Source: Prostheceraeus crozeri (lineage: Eukaryota; Platyhelminthes; Polycladida; Euryleptidae). Taken from it: a stretch of 64,000 nucleotides of DNA. The position numbers and the translations under genes were made by a program. The notes under the pieces were generated by a model that had not been told where the DNA came from, did no database searches, and worked only from the letters and a program-made list of their open reading frames with translations. Positions 35,258-43,785 of this stretch are shown here, in pieces (the first letter of the stretch is position 1; every line of letters begins with the position of its first letter). Where the stretch lies: the NCBI GenBank assembly GCA_907163375.1, contig CAJQUW010002996.1, positions 124,001-188,000 of the forward strand, written 5' to 3'.

Positions 35258-35588
35258 CTTCAATTTGATGGATGTTGTCTGATAAGGAGGAGTTTTGAGT
35301 CGCGGTAACATAGGGCTTTGAGACCACGGAAGACGACAACTTGTTCGTTTCAGTCTTCGTGTCCTAGGAAGGAAGAGACATATCTCGTATGCTATGATGA
35401 TATGACACGCAGCTGACACAGACTGTCTACTCTCAAACAGTCGCCAATGAATAAGCAGCCTGCACTATGCAGTCACACTTATTTCGATCATACAGTCTGT
35501 ACATTCATTAATGAATTCTGTGGAGACGGTGGTGAATTCGCAGGGTGAACTAAATTTCTCACACCCACTGACTTCGAAACAAAGTAGT

Positions 35589-36329
35589 CCGGGAGCTACA
35601 GACACTTCCTTCGTAAATTCGCGCACAAAGGGCTTAATAGAATGGATTTGTAGATATTGAAACGCTGAATACAAAAATCAAATTCTTGAGTGTCACAGCA
35701 ATTCGCTTTCGGTTATAGGTAAGGTTAAAGGATTCCCATTGGAATCCAATGCAATGGTAAAATTCAAGAAATATCTATGGATTGTGAAACACTTGGCAAT
35801 TTTCGTACATTTTCTTTTGCAGAAAATGAACTATTTATCAGAATGCCATGAAATTCGAAACATGATTGAGTTCAGAACATCAACTTCAACATAAAAGTTG
35901 AAGTGAGTCACAAGATTCAGTATTTGATGTTTGAGAGCCTCTACAAAATGAGTAAAATCGCCAAGATTAAGTCAAAACATGAAATTTACTCATTTTGTAG
36001 AGGCTCTCAAACATCAAATACTGAATCTTGTGACTCACTTCAACTTTTATGTCGAAGTTGATGTTCTGAACTCAATCATGTTTCAAATTTCATGGCATTC
36101 TGATAAAGTGTGCGAAAATTGCCAAGTGTTTCACAATCCATAGATATTTCTTGAATTTTACCATTGCATTGGATTCCAATGGGAATCCTTTAACCTTACC
36201 TATAACCGAAAGCGAATTGCTGTGACACTTAAGAATTTGATTTTTGTATTCAGCGTTTCAAGATCTACAAATCCATTCTATTAAGCTCTTTGTGCGCGAA
36301 TTTACGAAGAAAGTGTCTGTAGCTCCCGT
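35589..36329. repeat. Large inverted repeat with short loop (hairpin)
   Basis: Arm 35589-35954 is inverted at 35985-36329 with only about 30 bases between them. The outer ends are CGGGAGCTACAGACACTT and its complement, and the inner ends are CTACAAAATGAGTAAA and its complement. By eye the arms differ at few positions, plus an extra block of about 25-30 bases in the left arm near 35805-35840. Transcribed as part of the DCAF6 pre-mRNA, it would fold into a dsRNA stem of about 340 bp. Confidence 0.75.
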
Positions 36330-36567
36330 CCTGAAGAATTTGAAGTAATAATGGCGATCGAAGTATTTTGAATCCAGCAAATTGAAGCCTTTAAAAACAA
36401 TCCAATTCTGTGGTTGCGACCATTCGGATCTGAAGGGAGATATTCAGGATTGAGACACACTATTACGCCTTGTTTACTGAAAGCTGAAGGAGGAAGACAT
36501 TTACGTAATTTGAATTTTGCATGGTGCATTAAGTATGATTCTTCTCATTGACTTTCCTCTATTTTAG

Positions 36568-36660
36568 GTGAACACTGTATCTTGGGATGAACTTGGTAAT
36601 TTCCTTATATCTGGCTCTGATGATTTGTCACTGGTCATTACAGATCCCTTTCAAAGAAAG
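36568..36660 (+). CDS. DCAF6: DCAF6-like WD40 gene, exon
   Basis: A TTTTAG acceptor ends at 36567 and a GTGAGT donor follows 36660. The 93-bp exon is in phase 0 at both ends. It encodes VNTVSWDELGNFLISGSDD then LSLVITDPFQRK, which aligns with the first WD40 blade of DCAF6 (VNTICWNDTGEYILSGSDD in human, recalled). WD40 proteins of this family are substrate receptors of the CUL4-DDB1 ubiquitin ligase. Confidence 0.88.
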
Positions 36661-36749
36661 GTGAGTTTTCAACAATCGCAGTAGAATAATAGGTTAGCGT
36701 GAAATGAATGCAATTTAAGTCAGATGTAAGGCAAGCTTGTTTCTTTCAG

Positions 36750-36827
36750 GTATCTTACTCCATCAAGACATCTCACAAAGCCAACATCTTTTCAGCTAAA
36801 TTCATGCCTGGAACCAACAATGCAAAG
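36750..36827 (+). CDS. DCAF6: DCAF6-like WD40 gene, exon
   Basis: The acceptor TTCTTTCAG ends at 36749 and the donor is GTAAAA. The exon is 78 bp, phase 0. It encodes VSYSIKTSHKANIFSAKF then MPGTNNAK, matching RSGHRANIFSAKFLPCTND of human DCAF6. The intron after this exon contains the Polinton. Confidence 0.88.
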
Positions 36828-36984
36828 GTAAAATGACTGTTGATGATAATGTGCTGATCCTTACCGATATAAATTGAATTACTACTTGTCTAATCATGTT
36901 TATCGCACGAACCCCATCTAGCCGCATTTTGTACAAGACATTCACGTTGCATATAGATTGAAATTATAAGTTTGTTCATTTATT

Positions 36985-37115
36985 GCTTAGAAATTCAAAT
37001 TTAAACTAATTGATTTCTCTGGAATTCCGCTTTGAGCTCACCGACTGCTCAGAAATCCATATTTGAACTCTGATTGCTCAGAAGTCCATATTTGAGCTAA
37101 TTGATTTCTCAGTAT
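36985..37115. repeat. Short degenerate tandem repeats
   Basis: TGCTCAGAAATCCATATTTG and close variants recur about every 35-40 bases (about 36990, 37044, 37076), each followed by AACT/AGCT and TGATTTCTC-like words. No coding content. Confidence 0.45.
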
Positions 37116-37489
37116 TATGTCGCTCATATGCTCATGTGCTCCTACTGACAGAATTATTTTAATTATTATGTCTTTTATTATATCTACATCGAAGCTGCTC
37201 CGCTACTTCCATGAATTCTGCTGACCGTTGCTTTTTCGTCTACTAATCGTCTAATGTTATGTGATCGTGTAGATCAAGAAAAGGTGTCACTCTATTCGGC
37301 TGTGCCATAAATAACATAATGAGTAGTGAGATACATAACTTTCTTCAAGCATAGGCGCATCAGATGACAGGACTTCTTGAGATGATAGCTAAATGAAACC
37401 ATGAAATAAGAAGAGTCCAATCATTGACTTCTAAATACATGTAAATCCTACGGAGCTATTGTACCTATATGACGGTATGCTACCTACTC

Positions 37490-38143
37490 AGTAGTATAGG
37501 GTACGAGATCCGGCGCATTCGCTTCGCTCTGCACCGGATCCCATACCTAGGTAGATACAAAAATGAAAAATGCAAAAATAGGGTCCTCCTGAAATTTATA
37601 AAAAAATCCAAAATTAACATACCTGCGAAATCAGCCCCAAAATGCCCAAAATTAACTACTCTAGCTGCAAAAATCAGCTCCAAAATGCAAAAATAGGACC
37701 CTCCTGAAATTTATAAAAAACAGCTAAATTAGACCCCTTTGAAATTTATAAAAAAAACAGCTAAATTAGACCCTCTTGAAATTTAACAAATCCAAATGCA
37801 AAAATAGGGTCCTCTTGAAATTAACAAATCAAAATGCAAATAGGGGCCTTCTGAAATTTAGCAAAAAACAAAAATGAATATGAATAAAGATATTCATTTA
37901 AAAATGGAAGATGTAAAAACAAAAGAACCATCAGCCCCCTTATATATCCTTCATTATCATATGAAATGGATATAGCAAAACACAAAGATAGAGTCAGGTA
38001 CATGAAAGATAAGGAAGCGCAACTATTGTTAAGATTAGAACATTATAATAAATTAAGAAAGAGATGGACGATAGCTAAGTAGGCGCTCTCACTATTGTCA
38101 TTTCATCTGGCGTTCTTACAATTCCTGTTGTTGCTACAGCTTT
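37490..38143 (+). repeat. Left terminal inverted repeat of the Polinton
   Basis: 654 bp matching the right terminal repeat (52983-53675) with few substitutions. A 40-bp block present in the right copy is missing near 38082. The outer part contains phrases such as GCAAAAATAGGGTCCTC and AACAGCTAAATTAGACCC repeated in tandem. The inner part is a truncated copy of the two-TM gene found at 52727-53290. Confidence 0.93.
37869..38143 (+). pseudogene. Truncated duplicate of the two-TM gene inside the left terminal repeat
   Basis: The same start region as the gene at 52727-53290 is present (ATGAATATGAATAAAGATAT on the plus strand), but the reading frame is quickly shifted relative to the right copy, has lost 40 bp after KRWTIAK, and stops at the edge of the repeat after about the sixth part of the hydrophobic region. 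The C-terminal half is absent. It arose because the terminal repeat extends into the gene. Confidence 0.8.
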
Positions 38144-38297
38144 GTGATACAATTAGATTTTAGTTGTACGTTAGGCAAGTTGTTTTAATTCTTACCAGCG
38201 CGTCAGCACAACCGCATGACGTCAAAGCATCTGGCGGCTGTATTGTTGCATTTCTCTCTCTTCTGTCATTGTATCGTGTGCGCCGCTGTGTTCAGTC

Positions 38298-38661
38298 ATG
38301 ACACAAGAAGTTATCGAAGAGCAGTCAAACATTATTGCTGTGTTTCCGGAGTTATTTGCAGAAATTTCAAAACGATATATTTCCAATGACAAGGAGGCAG
38401 AATATAACACTTTTATCATTGAACAAATGGGTAACTTTCCTATTATTTTTGACCCTGCATTTTCGGAGAAGGAGAGAAAACGGAGAAGAAAAGGCAAACG
38501 CTCACTCGTGGAAGAAACGAAAGAAAGGAGCAAGGGGCGAAAAGATTGAAAACCTTCATCATCAATTAATGACGTGTTTATCTACCCGACATGAATTTGT
38601 GGATTCCTTAAAACACTCATTGTTAGAAGATTGTCTTCGGAAATATGAAAGCTTTTGGTAG
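38298..38661 (+). pseudogene. Small ORF of unknown origin between left TIR and protease, frame-shifted
   Basis: The first frame from the ATG at 38298 encodes an acidic N-terminus, a short helix-rich part (FPELFAEISKRYISND) and a very basic stretch (KERKRRRKGKRS). A shift near 38545 leads into HHQLMTCLSTRHEFVDSL and a stop at 38661. I recognise no family. The surrounding sequence (CGCGTCAGCAC..., GTCCACGCGTGGAC) is richer in CpG than the Polinton genes, so this could be an inserted fragment. Confidence 0.35.
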
Positions 38662-38960
38662 AATCATTTTCATTATGCTGTTGTATGACGTCATTTTTCT
38701 CTCATCCAATGAAACCTCGTCCACGCGTGGACATATGGTTCATGCAATTTGTAATATTATAGTTAGTAGACGATTGTTGGCAACTACATCTGAAGAGCAA
38801 GCAAGCAAGCAGTGATTCAAGAACTATCTAAAACTCAGTTTTTTTCTAATTCACTTTGAGAAGTTCATGAAAAAGGAAATCTGTTAAGCAATGTAACTTT
38901 TTAATTTAGATTAAATTAAATCATTTCAAAATCGAATAAGTAGTAAGGAAAGCCATCATT

Positions 38961-39443
38961 ATGAGGCAGTTTTTAAATCTAGGGGGCCCCTATAGGAAAT
39001 TTTGTTATTATAAAATGAAAAACATAAAAGAGTTTCTAAAACAATACGGCAAACAAACCACGGCAAATTTCGATTTAAATAAGATCGCTAATCGATTAGG
39101 AATAAAGAATTTTCATGTCCTAATGAGAGAGGAATTACAATTGATCAAAAATAAGTCAACTGTAAATTTCATAACAAATCTTCACACTTCAGTCCAAAAA
39201 GGGGTACATTGGTCAGCGGGACATAGAAATAAAAATGGGGATAATTACTACTTCGACTCTTATGGATTGCCTCCGACAAATGAAGTCAAAGAATTACTTG
39301 GAAATGGAATTTATAATACATTTCAAATTCAAAAACCAGGAACAACTTACTGTGGTCAATTATGTTTATATGTTTTGTATAAATTACAAAAAGGAGTACC
39401 ATTTCTTGATATTATGTTAGAATTGAATAAAGGAATTGATTAA
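38961..39443 (+). CDS. PRO: Adenovirus-type cysteine protease (adenain-like)
   Basis: The catalytic set is visible: His83 in GVHWSAGHRN, Asp99 in YYFDSYGLPP, Gln124 and Cys131 in TTYCGQLCLYVLYKL. This is the C5 (adenain) / Ulp1-like fold found in adenoviruses and Polintons, where it matures capsid proteins. At 160 residues it is near the usual size. Translation may start at Met1 (38961) or at Met19, where MKNIKEFL begins a helix. It is convergent with the integrase gene, about 85 bp away, and is one of the few intact genes of this copy. Confidence 0.9.
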   Translation: MRQFLNLGGPYRKFCYYKMKNIKEFLKQYGKQTTANFDLNKIANRLGIKNFHVLMREELQLIKNKSTVNFITNLHTSVQKGVHWSAGHRNKNGDNYYFDSYGLPPTNEVKELLGNGIYNTFQIQKPGTTYCGQLCLYVLYKLQKGVPFLDIMLELNKGID

Positions 39444-39528
39444 GGGGATTTAATTCCCGAAAAAAACGTTTAGTTCCAATTACTGTAATTAAAGTTCAAA
39501 CGAAGCTAGCTAAAGCGCCACCTAATGG

Positions 39529-40800
39529 TTAAAGCTGGGTTAATTGTAATTCGTTCTCATAAAATCGGCCTCTGATATCCTCATTATCTAAATCTTTAAT
39601 TTCGTAAGTAATCGGATAAGTTTGGTTTATTTTACAAACTTCAAATATCTTCTTAGTCCAGTATCCAACAAAACCTTTTTCAAATTTATTCTTATACTTG
39701 AATATTCGCACTCTATCCCCAATTTTAAATTTCGGCTTACGTTTCTGTAAATTCGGATTACTCTCATTCGAATAATTATTTTCGAATATTTTCTTTCGTA
39801 TCAAATCGGGGTCGTTAGAAGCATTCTTTGGAGTTTCTTCAATACCTGTATGAACTTTATTATTGTACTGATCTACAATTCCTGGTAGGATCTTCAACCA
39901 TTTCTGATTACCTTGCTCAGTAAATTTCTTGAAGATCTTACCTTTTAATGATCTATTAAATCGCTCTATTACTACAGCCTTCCCAGCATTTTCAGTTGAA
40001 AAAACAGTTTCAAATAGTGGCTTTACATTTCTATTGTAAAACTCAGACCCTTTATCAACGAATAGCTTCTTTGGTGTTCTCTTACTTTCTTTAAAGATTT
40101 CTTCAAACGCATATTTAACTGACAGACCACTTTTGTTTTTTAAAGGCTTTACCCAAGCGTATCGTGTATATAAATCTATAACGGTCAATGCGTACTTAAA
40201 CCCTCTTTCATTAGGCATATTAATTAGATCTGCACTCCAAATATCATCTTTATTAAATACTTTTACCTTCAATAGATATTTCGGCTTTCTGTATTCCCTA
40301 TGAATTTCGGACGCGTAGGTTCGAGCGTTGCTCTCAGACAGCTTTGCTGTCGTTTCATCTATCCCCTGGCCAAAAAGCATTTTTGCTTGTAAAGCTTTCT
40401 TAACAAACATTCTTTCAATTCTTTCTCTAAAGGAAGGATTCTGAATACTATCTAATTCTTGTATCATTTTCTTATCTGCTTCATGTCGAGAACTTAGGTC
40501 ATGATTTCGATAAGCTAAATCATGTCTGTAAGCGGCGGCGTCTACTCTATTTATTGGTTTACTATTTTCTCTAGGTGTATTATCATCGTTTAATCTTAAA
40601 TCTAATCTTGTGCCGGGGCCAGTAAAATTATGGCGAGGTAAATGTTTCTCTTTCGAATATTTACTCCAAATAAAACCAGGAAAGTTTTCTAATGCTTTTT
40701 GTATGTCACCTCCGGTGTGGTGACAATTTGAGGTTCTATGTACTTTTAAGAGATAATCCATTAGATGTAGATTTGTTATTCTTAAGTTATTCAAATTCAT
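39529..40800 (-). CDS. INT: Retroviral-type integrase with N-terminal PLA2-like domain
   Basis: This 423-residue protein is intact. Residues about 45-115 resemble the parvovirus-VP1 type phospholipase A2 domain, with a GPG calcium-loop motif (61-63) and the HD pair in DAAAYRHDLAYRNHD (93-94). Residues about 185-300 form the integrase core with the DDE set: Asp191 (SADLINMP), Asp249 (FVDKGSEFY) and Glu279 (VIERFNRSL). An SH3/chromo-like C-terminal part follows (KFKIGDRVRIFKYKNK, GYWTKKIF). Integrase inserts the element. The PLA2-like part may act in membrane passage in virus-like relatives. Its start overlaps the end of the upstream capsid-associated gene by 14 bp. Confidence 0.88.
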   Translation of the reverse strand: MNLNNLRITNLHLMDYLLKVHRTSNCHHTGGDIQKALENFPGFIWSKYSKEKHLPRHNFTGPGTRLDLRLNDDNTPRENSKPINRVDAAAYRHDLAYRNHDLSSRHEADKKMIQELDSIQNPSFRERIERMFVKKALQAKMLFGQGIDETTAKLSESNARTYASEIHREYRKPKYLLKVKVFNKDDIWSADLINMPNERGFKYALTVIDLYTRYAWVKPLKNKSGLSVKYAFEEIFKESKRTPKKLFVDKGSEFYNRNVKPLFETVFSTENAGKAVVIERFNRSLKGKIFKKFTEQGNQKWLKILPGIVDQYNNKVHTGIEETPKNASNDPDLIRKKIFENNYSNESNPNLQKRKPKFKIGDRVRIFKYKNKFEKGFVGYWTKKIFEVCKINQTYPITYEIKDLDNEDIRGRFYENELQLTQL

Positions 40801-41303
40801 TTTTAAAGATAAAATCTGATCGCACCATACTAGGATTTAGATGTATGCCAGATCCATCTTTTGTTTCTTTTATTTCAATTAAATCATTAATATTATTTAG
40901 TACATTTTTAAGAACTCGTTTCCCTTCATCAACTAAATTTAATTTACTAATGAGATTATCTACTATTCCCTCACCTCTTGCCGCTTTCTCTAACTCCCTA
41001 TTATGTCGTTTTTGTTCTTCTAATGCTGCCTTCTCTGATTTATTTATATTTACTGCCTGGACAATACCAGCTGTCCCACCTGCAACACTTCCTGCCGCTG
41101 CTATGCCACCTATGATTAGTGGTATTAATGGGAGAATCCCTCCATTCTTTTCTTCTTATAATTTGATATTCTCTATCATTGGTTTATCATTGGTTATTAC
41201 TTATGTAATACTTCTTTTTGTCTATCGTAATAGTTTTAGGGGTATTTTTGTCAATGATGTTACGTAGTTTTAATTCAACCGTTTTATTATTCACTTGCGC
41301 CAT
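40787..41303 (-). pseudogene. Capsid-associated protein with glycine/alanine-rich hydrophobic segment, frame-shifted
   Basis: The ATG at 41303 opens a frame that stops after about 38 codons. The remainder is open in another frame and contains LPLIPLIIGGIAAAGSVAGG, a membrane-active or amphipathic-looking segment, then a charged helix (KSEKAALEEQKRHNRELEK) and a polar C-terminus. Two shifts around 41160-41185 separate the parts. Gly/Ala-rich hydrophobic proteins of this size sit next to capsid genes in other Polintons and are minor virion protein candidates. I give no firm function. Confidence 0.55.
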
Positions 41304-41358
41304 TTTTTAATAAAAAATTTATAGTCTTGGGCTTAGCCGATCACTTTTGTTCAGAGGC

Positions 41359-41396
41359 TTTAGCCTATCGGACCAAAGGTCCTAAGGTTACTAACC
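41359..41396 (-). promoter_or_regulatory. 38-bp palindrome-bearing motif, copy 1
   Basis: On the minus strand this reads GGTTAGTAACCTTAGGACCT then TTGGTCCGATAGGCTAAA. It overlaps the stop codon of the capsid gene. An inverted second copy lies at 42852-42889. The core resembles TTTAGGCCGATCGGCTAAA, nearly self-complementary. It may act as a terminator or processing hairpin. The function is inferred only. Confidence 0.45.
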
Positions 41397-42335
41397 AATC
41401 CTAACCATCTTTCCATTAAGAATTTCAATAGAATATTCGGCGTCTTCTAGCAATAAACCATAAGCCATCAATGAGGTTGTGGAATTTGTCTTTTCAATAT
41501 TAATTGTCACATCACAACCATTCTTAATAATATCTTCAGATTGTGCACTTAAATCAAAGCATAAAACAGGATATAGATTCTTCCAATCTACAGGAGTTAA
41601 TTGTGCTTCTACTCCAAATTCTCGACACAAATTTCTATAAGCGTCATATCCTTCCATAAACTGATTATTGGTGTTATCAAATCTTAATGGATCGATAGGA
41701 TAACGTGTTTGATTTAATGAAATTTGTAAACTTCGAATTGAATTAATATGGAAAAGACTATTGTTCTTATCAAAACTAGGTGTTTCATTCTTTTGAAAAG
41801 TGAGTAAAAAATATCTTGGAGTATTTGATGTTCTAGTGAAATGCCAGTTAAATCTTTGTTCAGTAAAAGTGACAGAGCTTGCAGTACGCTTCATAAAACT
41901 TACTGGAATTGGTTTGTTCGTATTTAATTTTTTTTAATAGTTGTTTCAACCTCTAAACTAGGAGTAATATGTTTTACCCACCATTCAAGTCTATCAATTT
42001 TTAGGTATGCTTTCTTGTGTGTTGCAACATCTAAACGCATTTGTGTAAATAGTCTTGGAAAGAAATTGTTTTCTAATGTAATATTTTCCGTAGCAGGTAG
42101 TGGTGTTGTAAAATCAGCATCAGAATAGAGAGAATATTCACAGTGTAAAAATGAATTGGGTAAATATAAATAACTTTGTTGATTGTCAACTTCAAAAATT
42201 AAATCACCTCCAGTATTCACTCTTCCTGAAGAACCGGGGTTCATAGCAATTCTTATATAGTCATTCTTTTTTTTGATTGTAACTAACGAACGGGGGATCG
42301 TCTAATCTAAAGTTGCTTTCAATCAGAGTTGCCAT
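41391..42335 (-). pseudogene. MCP: Major capsid protein (hexon-like, double jelly-roll), deleted and frame-shifted
   Basis: The start at 42335 is followed by a shift in an A run near 42268. The next frame (42244-41924) has IAMNPGSSGRVNTGGDLIFE and NNFFPRLFTQMRLDVA, the N-terminal start of Polinton hexon-like proteins. A second A-run shift near 41933 leads to 41894-41391, with FNWHFTRTSNTPRYFLLTF and LTPVDWKNLYPVLCFDLSAQ, the C-terminal barrel. The encoded total of about 310 residues is well short of the usual 450-600. The join DVATH-KKAYLK looks like a deletion of the middle of the protein. It cannot form a normal capsomer. Confidence 0.72.
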
Positions 42336-42367
42336 TATATTTTTTATTAGAAAAAATCAGTTTGGTA

Positions 42368-42802
42368 CTAGAATTTTGCTACACCATTTCCTCTCATTTC
42401 TTCAATTGTTTTTTCATCATGTTTACTTTCCATCTTCGCTAATTTGGCAATTTTGTTTTTCGTTTCCTCTGAGAGCTTTTTGTCTTTTTGCATTTCTTTT
42501 GCATCATTTCTAAGTTTGCGAATAGCTTCTAGTTGCTTTAATTCGTTTTGTGACTTAACAGCATTTGATATTGCACTAGCTGTACTACCTATAGCAGCTG
42601 CTCCTTTAGCAGCAGATGAAATCAAATCTGTATTATTTTTAATCAAGTTAACGATACTTCCGATACCAGAAGAGATGCCAGCTCCTTCTGTTTGAACAGT
42701 TTCTACACTGTCATAATGGTACACAGGTTTCAGAGATGGTTCATGAGCAATTTTATTATTTGAAGCAAAATGTTTAAGATTGTGTTTATAAATTATAGGC
42801 AT
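42368..42802 (-). CDS. Small putative virion protein with amphipathic segment and coiled coil
   Basis: This 144-residue ORF is intact. Residues about 40-85 form a Gly/Ala/Ser-rich amphipathic stretch (GAGISSGIGSIVNLIKNN, AAKGAAAIGSTASAISNAV). A charged helix follows (QNELKQLEAIRKLRNDAKE), and the tail ends RGNGVAKF. The size, position beside the major capsid gene and amphipathic region recall adenovirus protein VI-like minor capsid proteins, but no sequence motif proves it. The ATG at 42802 follows an AT-rich gap and reads in the same direction as the capsid gene. Confidence 0.55.
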   Translation of the reverse strand: MPIIYKHNLKHFASNNKIAHEPSLKPVYHYDSVETVQTEGAGISSGIGSIVNLIKNNTDLISSAAKGAAAIGSTASAISNAVKSQNELKQLEAIRKLRNDAKEMQKDKKLSEETKNKIAKLAKMESKHDEKTIEEMRGNGVAKF

Positions 42803-42851
42803 TTTTTAAGCTTAAATTTGACTTTTGGGAAAAATATTTACGTTTGTGGTT

Positions 42852-42889
42852 GGTTAGTAACCTGAGGACCTTTAGGCCGATCGGCTAAA
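42852..42889 (+). promoter_or_regulatory. 38-bp palindrome-bearing motif, copy 2
   Basis: GGTTAGTAACCTGAGGACCT then TTAGGCCGATCGGCTAAA, inverted relative to 41359-41396 and about 33 of 38 positions alike. It lies between the 42368 ORF and the fibre-like gene. TTTAGGCCGATCGGCTAAA forms a near-perfect 19-bp palindrome. Confidence 0.5.
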
Positions 42890-42894
42890 TTCTA

Positions 42895-43730
42895 TTAAGA
42901 TTTACGTGTGTGAATGGACAACATCTTCGTGATAGCTTTATTAATTTTCTGTTGCACTTTATCTATTGCGTCAAGCAGCGTGTGATGTACTTTAATTTCT
43001 TTTTCATTTACTTCTAATTTTTTCTCACTTTTCTTTACTTCTGTTTTAAGAGCAACCAATTGAACTTTAATAGCATTCAACTGTTCCTTATTTCCTTTAG
43101 AATTTTTCTTTACTTCATTTTCTAAATTCGTTTTAAGGATCTTCAATTCACTAACCTTTTGTTTAAGTGCTTTAACTTCATTTATCATTCTGTTCATGTG
43201 CTTTGCTTGTTGCGTGATTCGGCTACTTAATTCATCAACACTTTTTTGGAATGTGGATTCCAGCTGTTGTAAGTGTTGTAATAATTTTCGATTCTTTTCG
43301 CTTACTTTTTCTAACTCTTCTTTCAGTTGTTTATTTTGTTTTGTATTCTTTGCAATGGCAGACTTTAAATTTAGTGATAACAAGATTACAAGTTTTGAAT
43401 GTTCCGTTATTTTTTATGAAGTTTTGATATATCTGCTTCCATATTTCCATGTTTGCTACTTAGGTCTGTTAGCTTTTCTTGCAGTCTTTCATCATTCTGC
43501 TTTAGAAGCTTGGTTTCTTTCATTAGTGGAGACAGCAGTGACACAATTCTATCGAATTGTTTATCAACATATTCTTTATTTGCTAACTCAGTACTTTGTT
43601 GTGGAAGAATAGAAAGATGTAACGGTCCTGTTAAAACGTCTCCAGTTTTCATGATATAGTTGTCTAGTTCTATTTCTGATTCTTGATTATTCGGAATGTA
43701 AGCACACCCGCCAACATTTGTTAACATCAT
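42895..43730 (-). pseudogene. Fibre-like protein with tail-fibre motif and long coiled coil, one frame break
   Basis: Translation probably starts at the paired ATGs at 43730/43727 (MMLTNVGGCAYIPNN). Soon after comes MKTGDVLTGPLHLSILPQQ and STELANKEYVDKQF, the M-x-G-x-L-x-G ... A-N-K-x-Y-V-D motif of phage and virus tail-fibre proteins. A coiled coil then extends for about 200 residues with heptads rich in Leu/Lys/Glu. The frame shifts near 43410 in an A run and resumes without loss (KNRKLLQHLQQLESTF and beyond). It may be a receptor-binding fibre. No C-terminal knob domain is evident. Confidence 0.6.
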
Positions 43731-43785
43731 TTTTTCTAGATTATTTTTTTCTACTATTTCTAGATTATTTTTTTCTACTAAAAAT

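Noticed and set aside
36302..36529. Minus-strand frame next to the DCAF6 exon
   Set aside because: Part lies in the hairpin arm and no domain is visible.
40692..41267. 191-codon plus-strand open frame
   Set aside because: It is antisense to the integrase start and the capsid-associated gene, whose minus-strand codons make family sense. The plus-strand product has no motif.
43196..43612. 138-codon plus-strand open frame
   Set aside because: Shadow of the fibre-like coiled coil on the minus strand.
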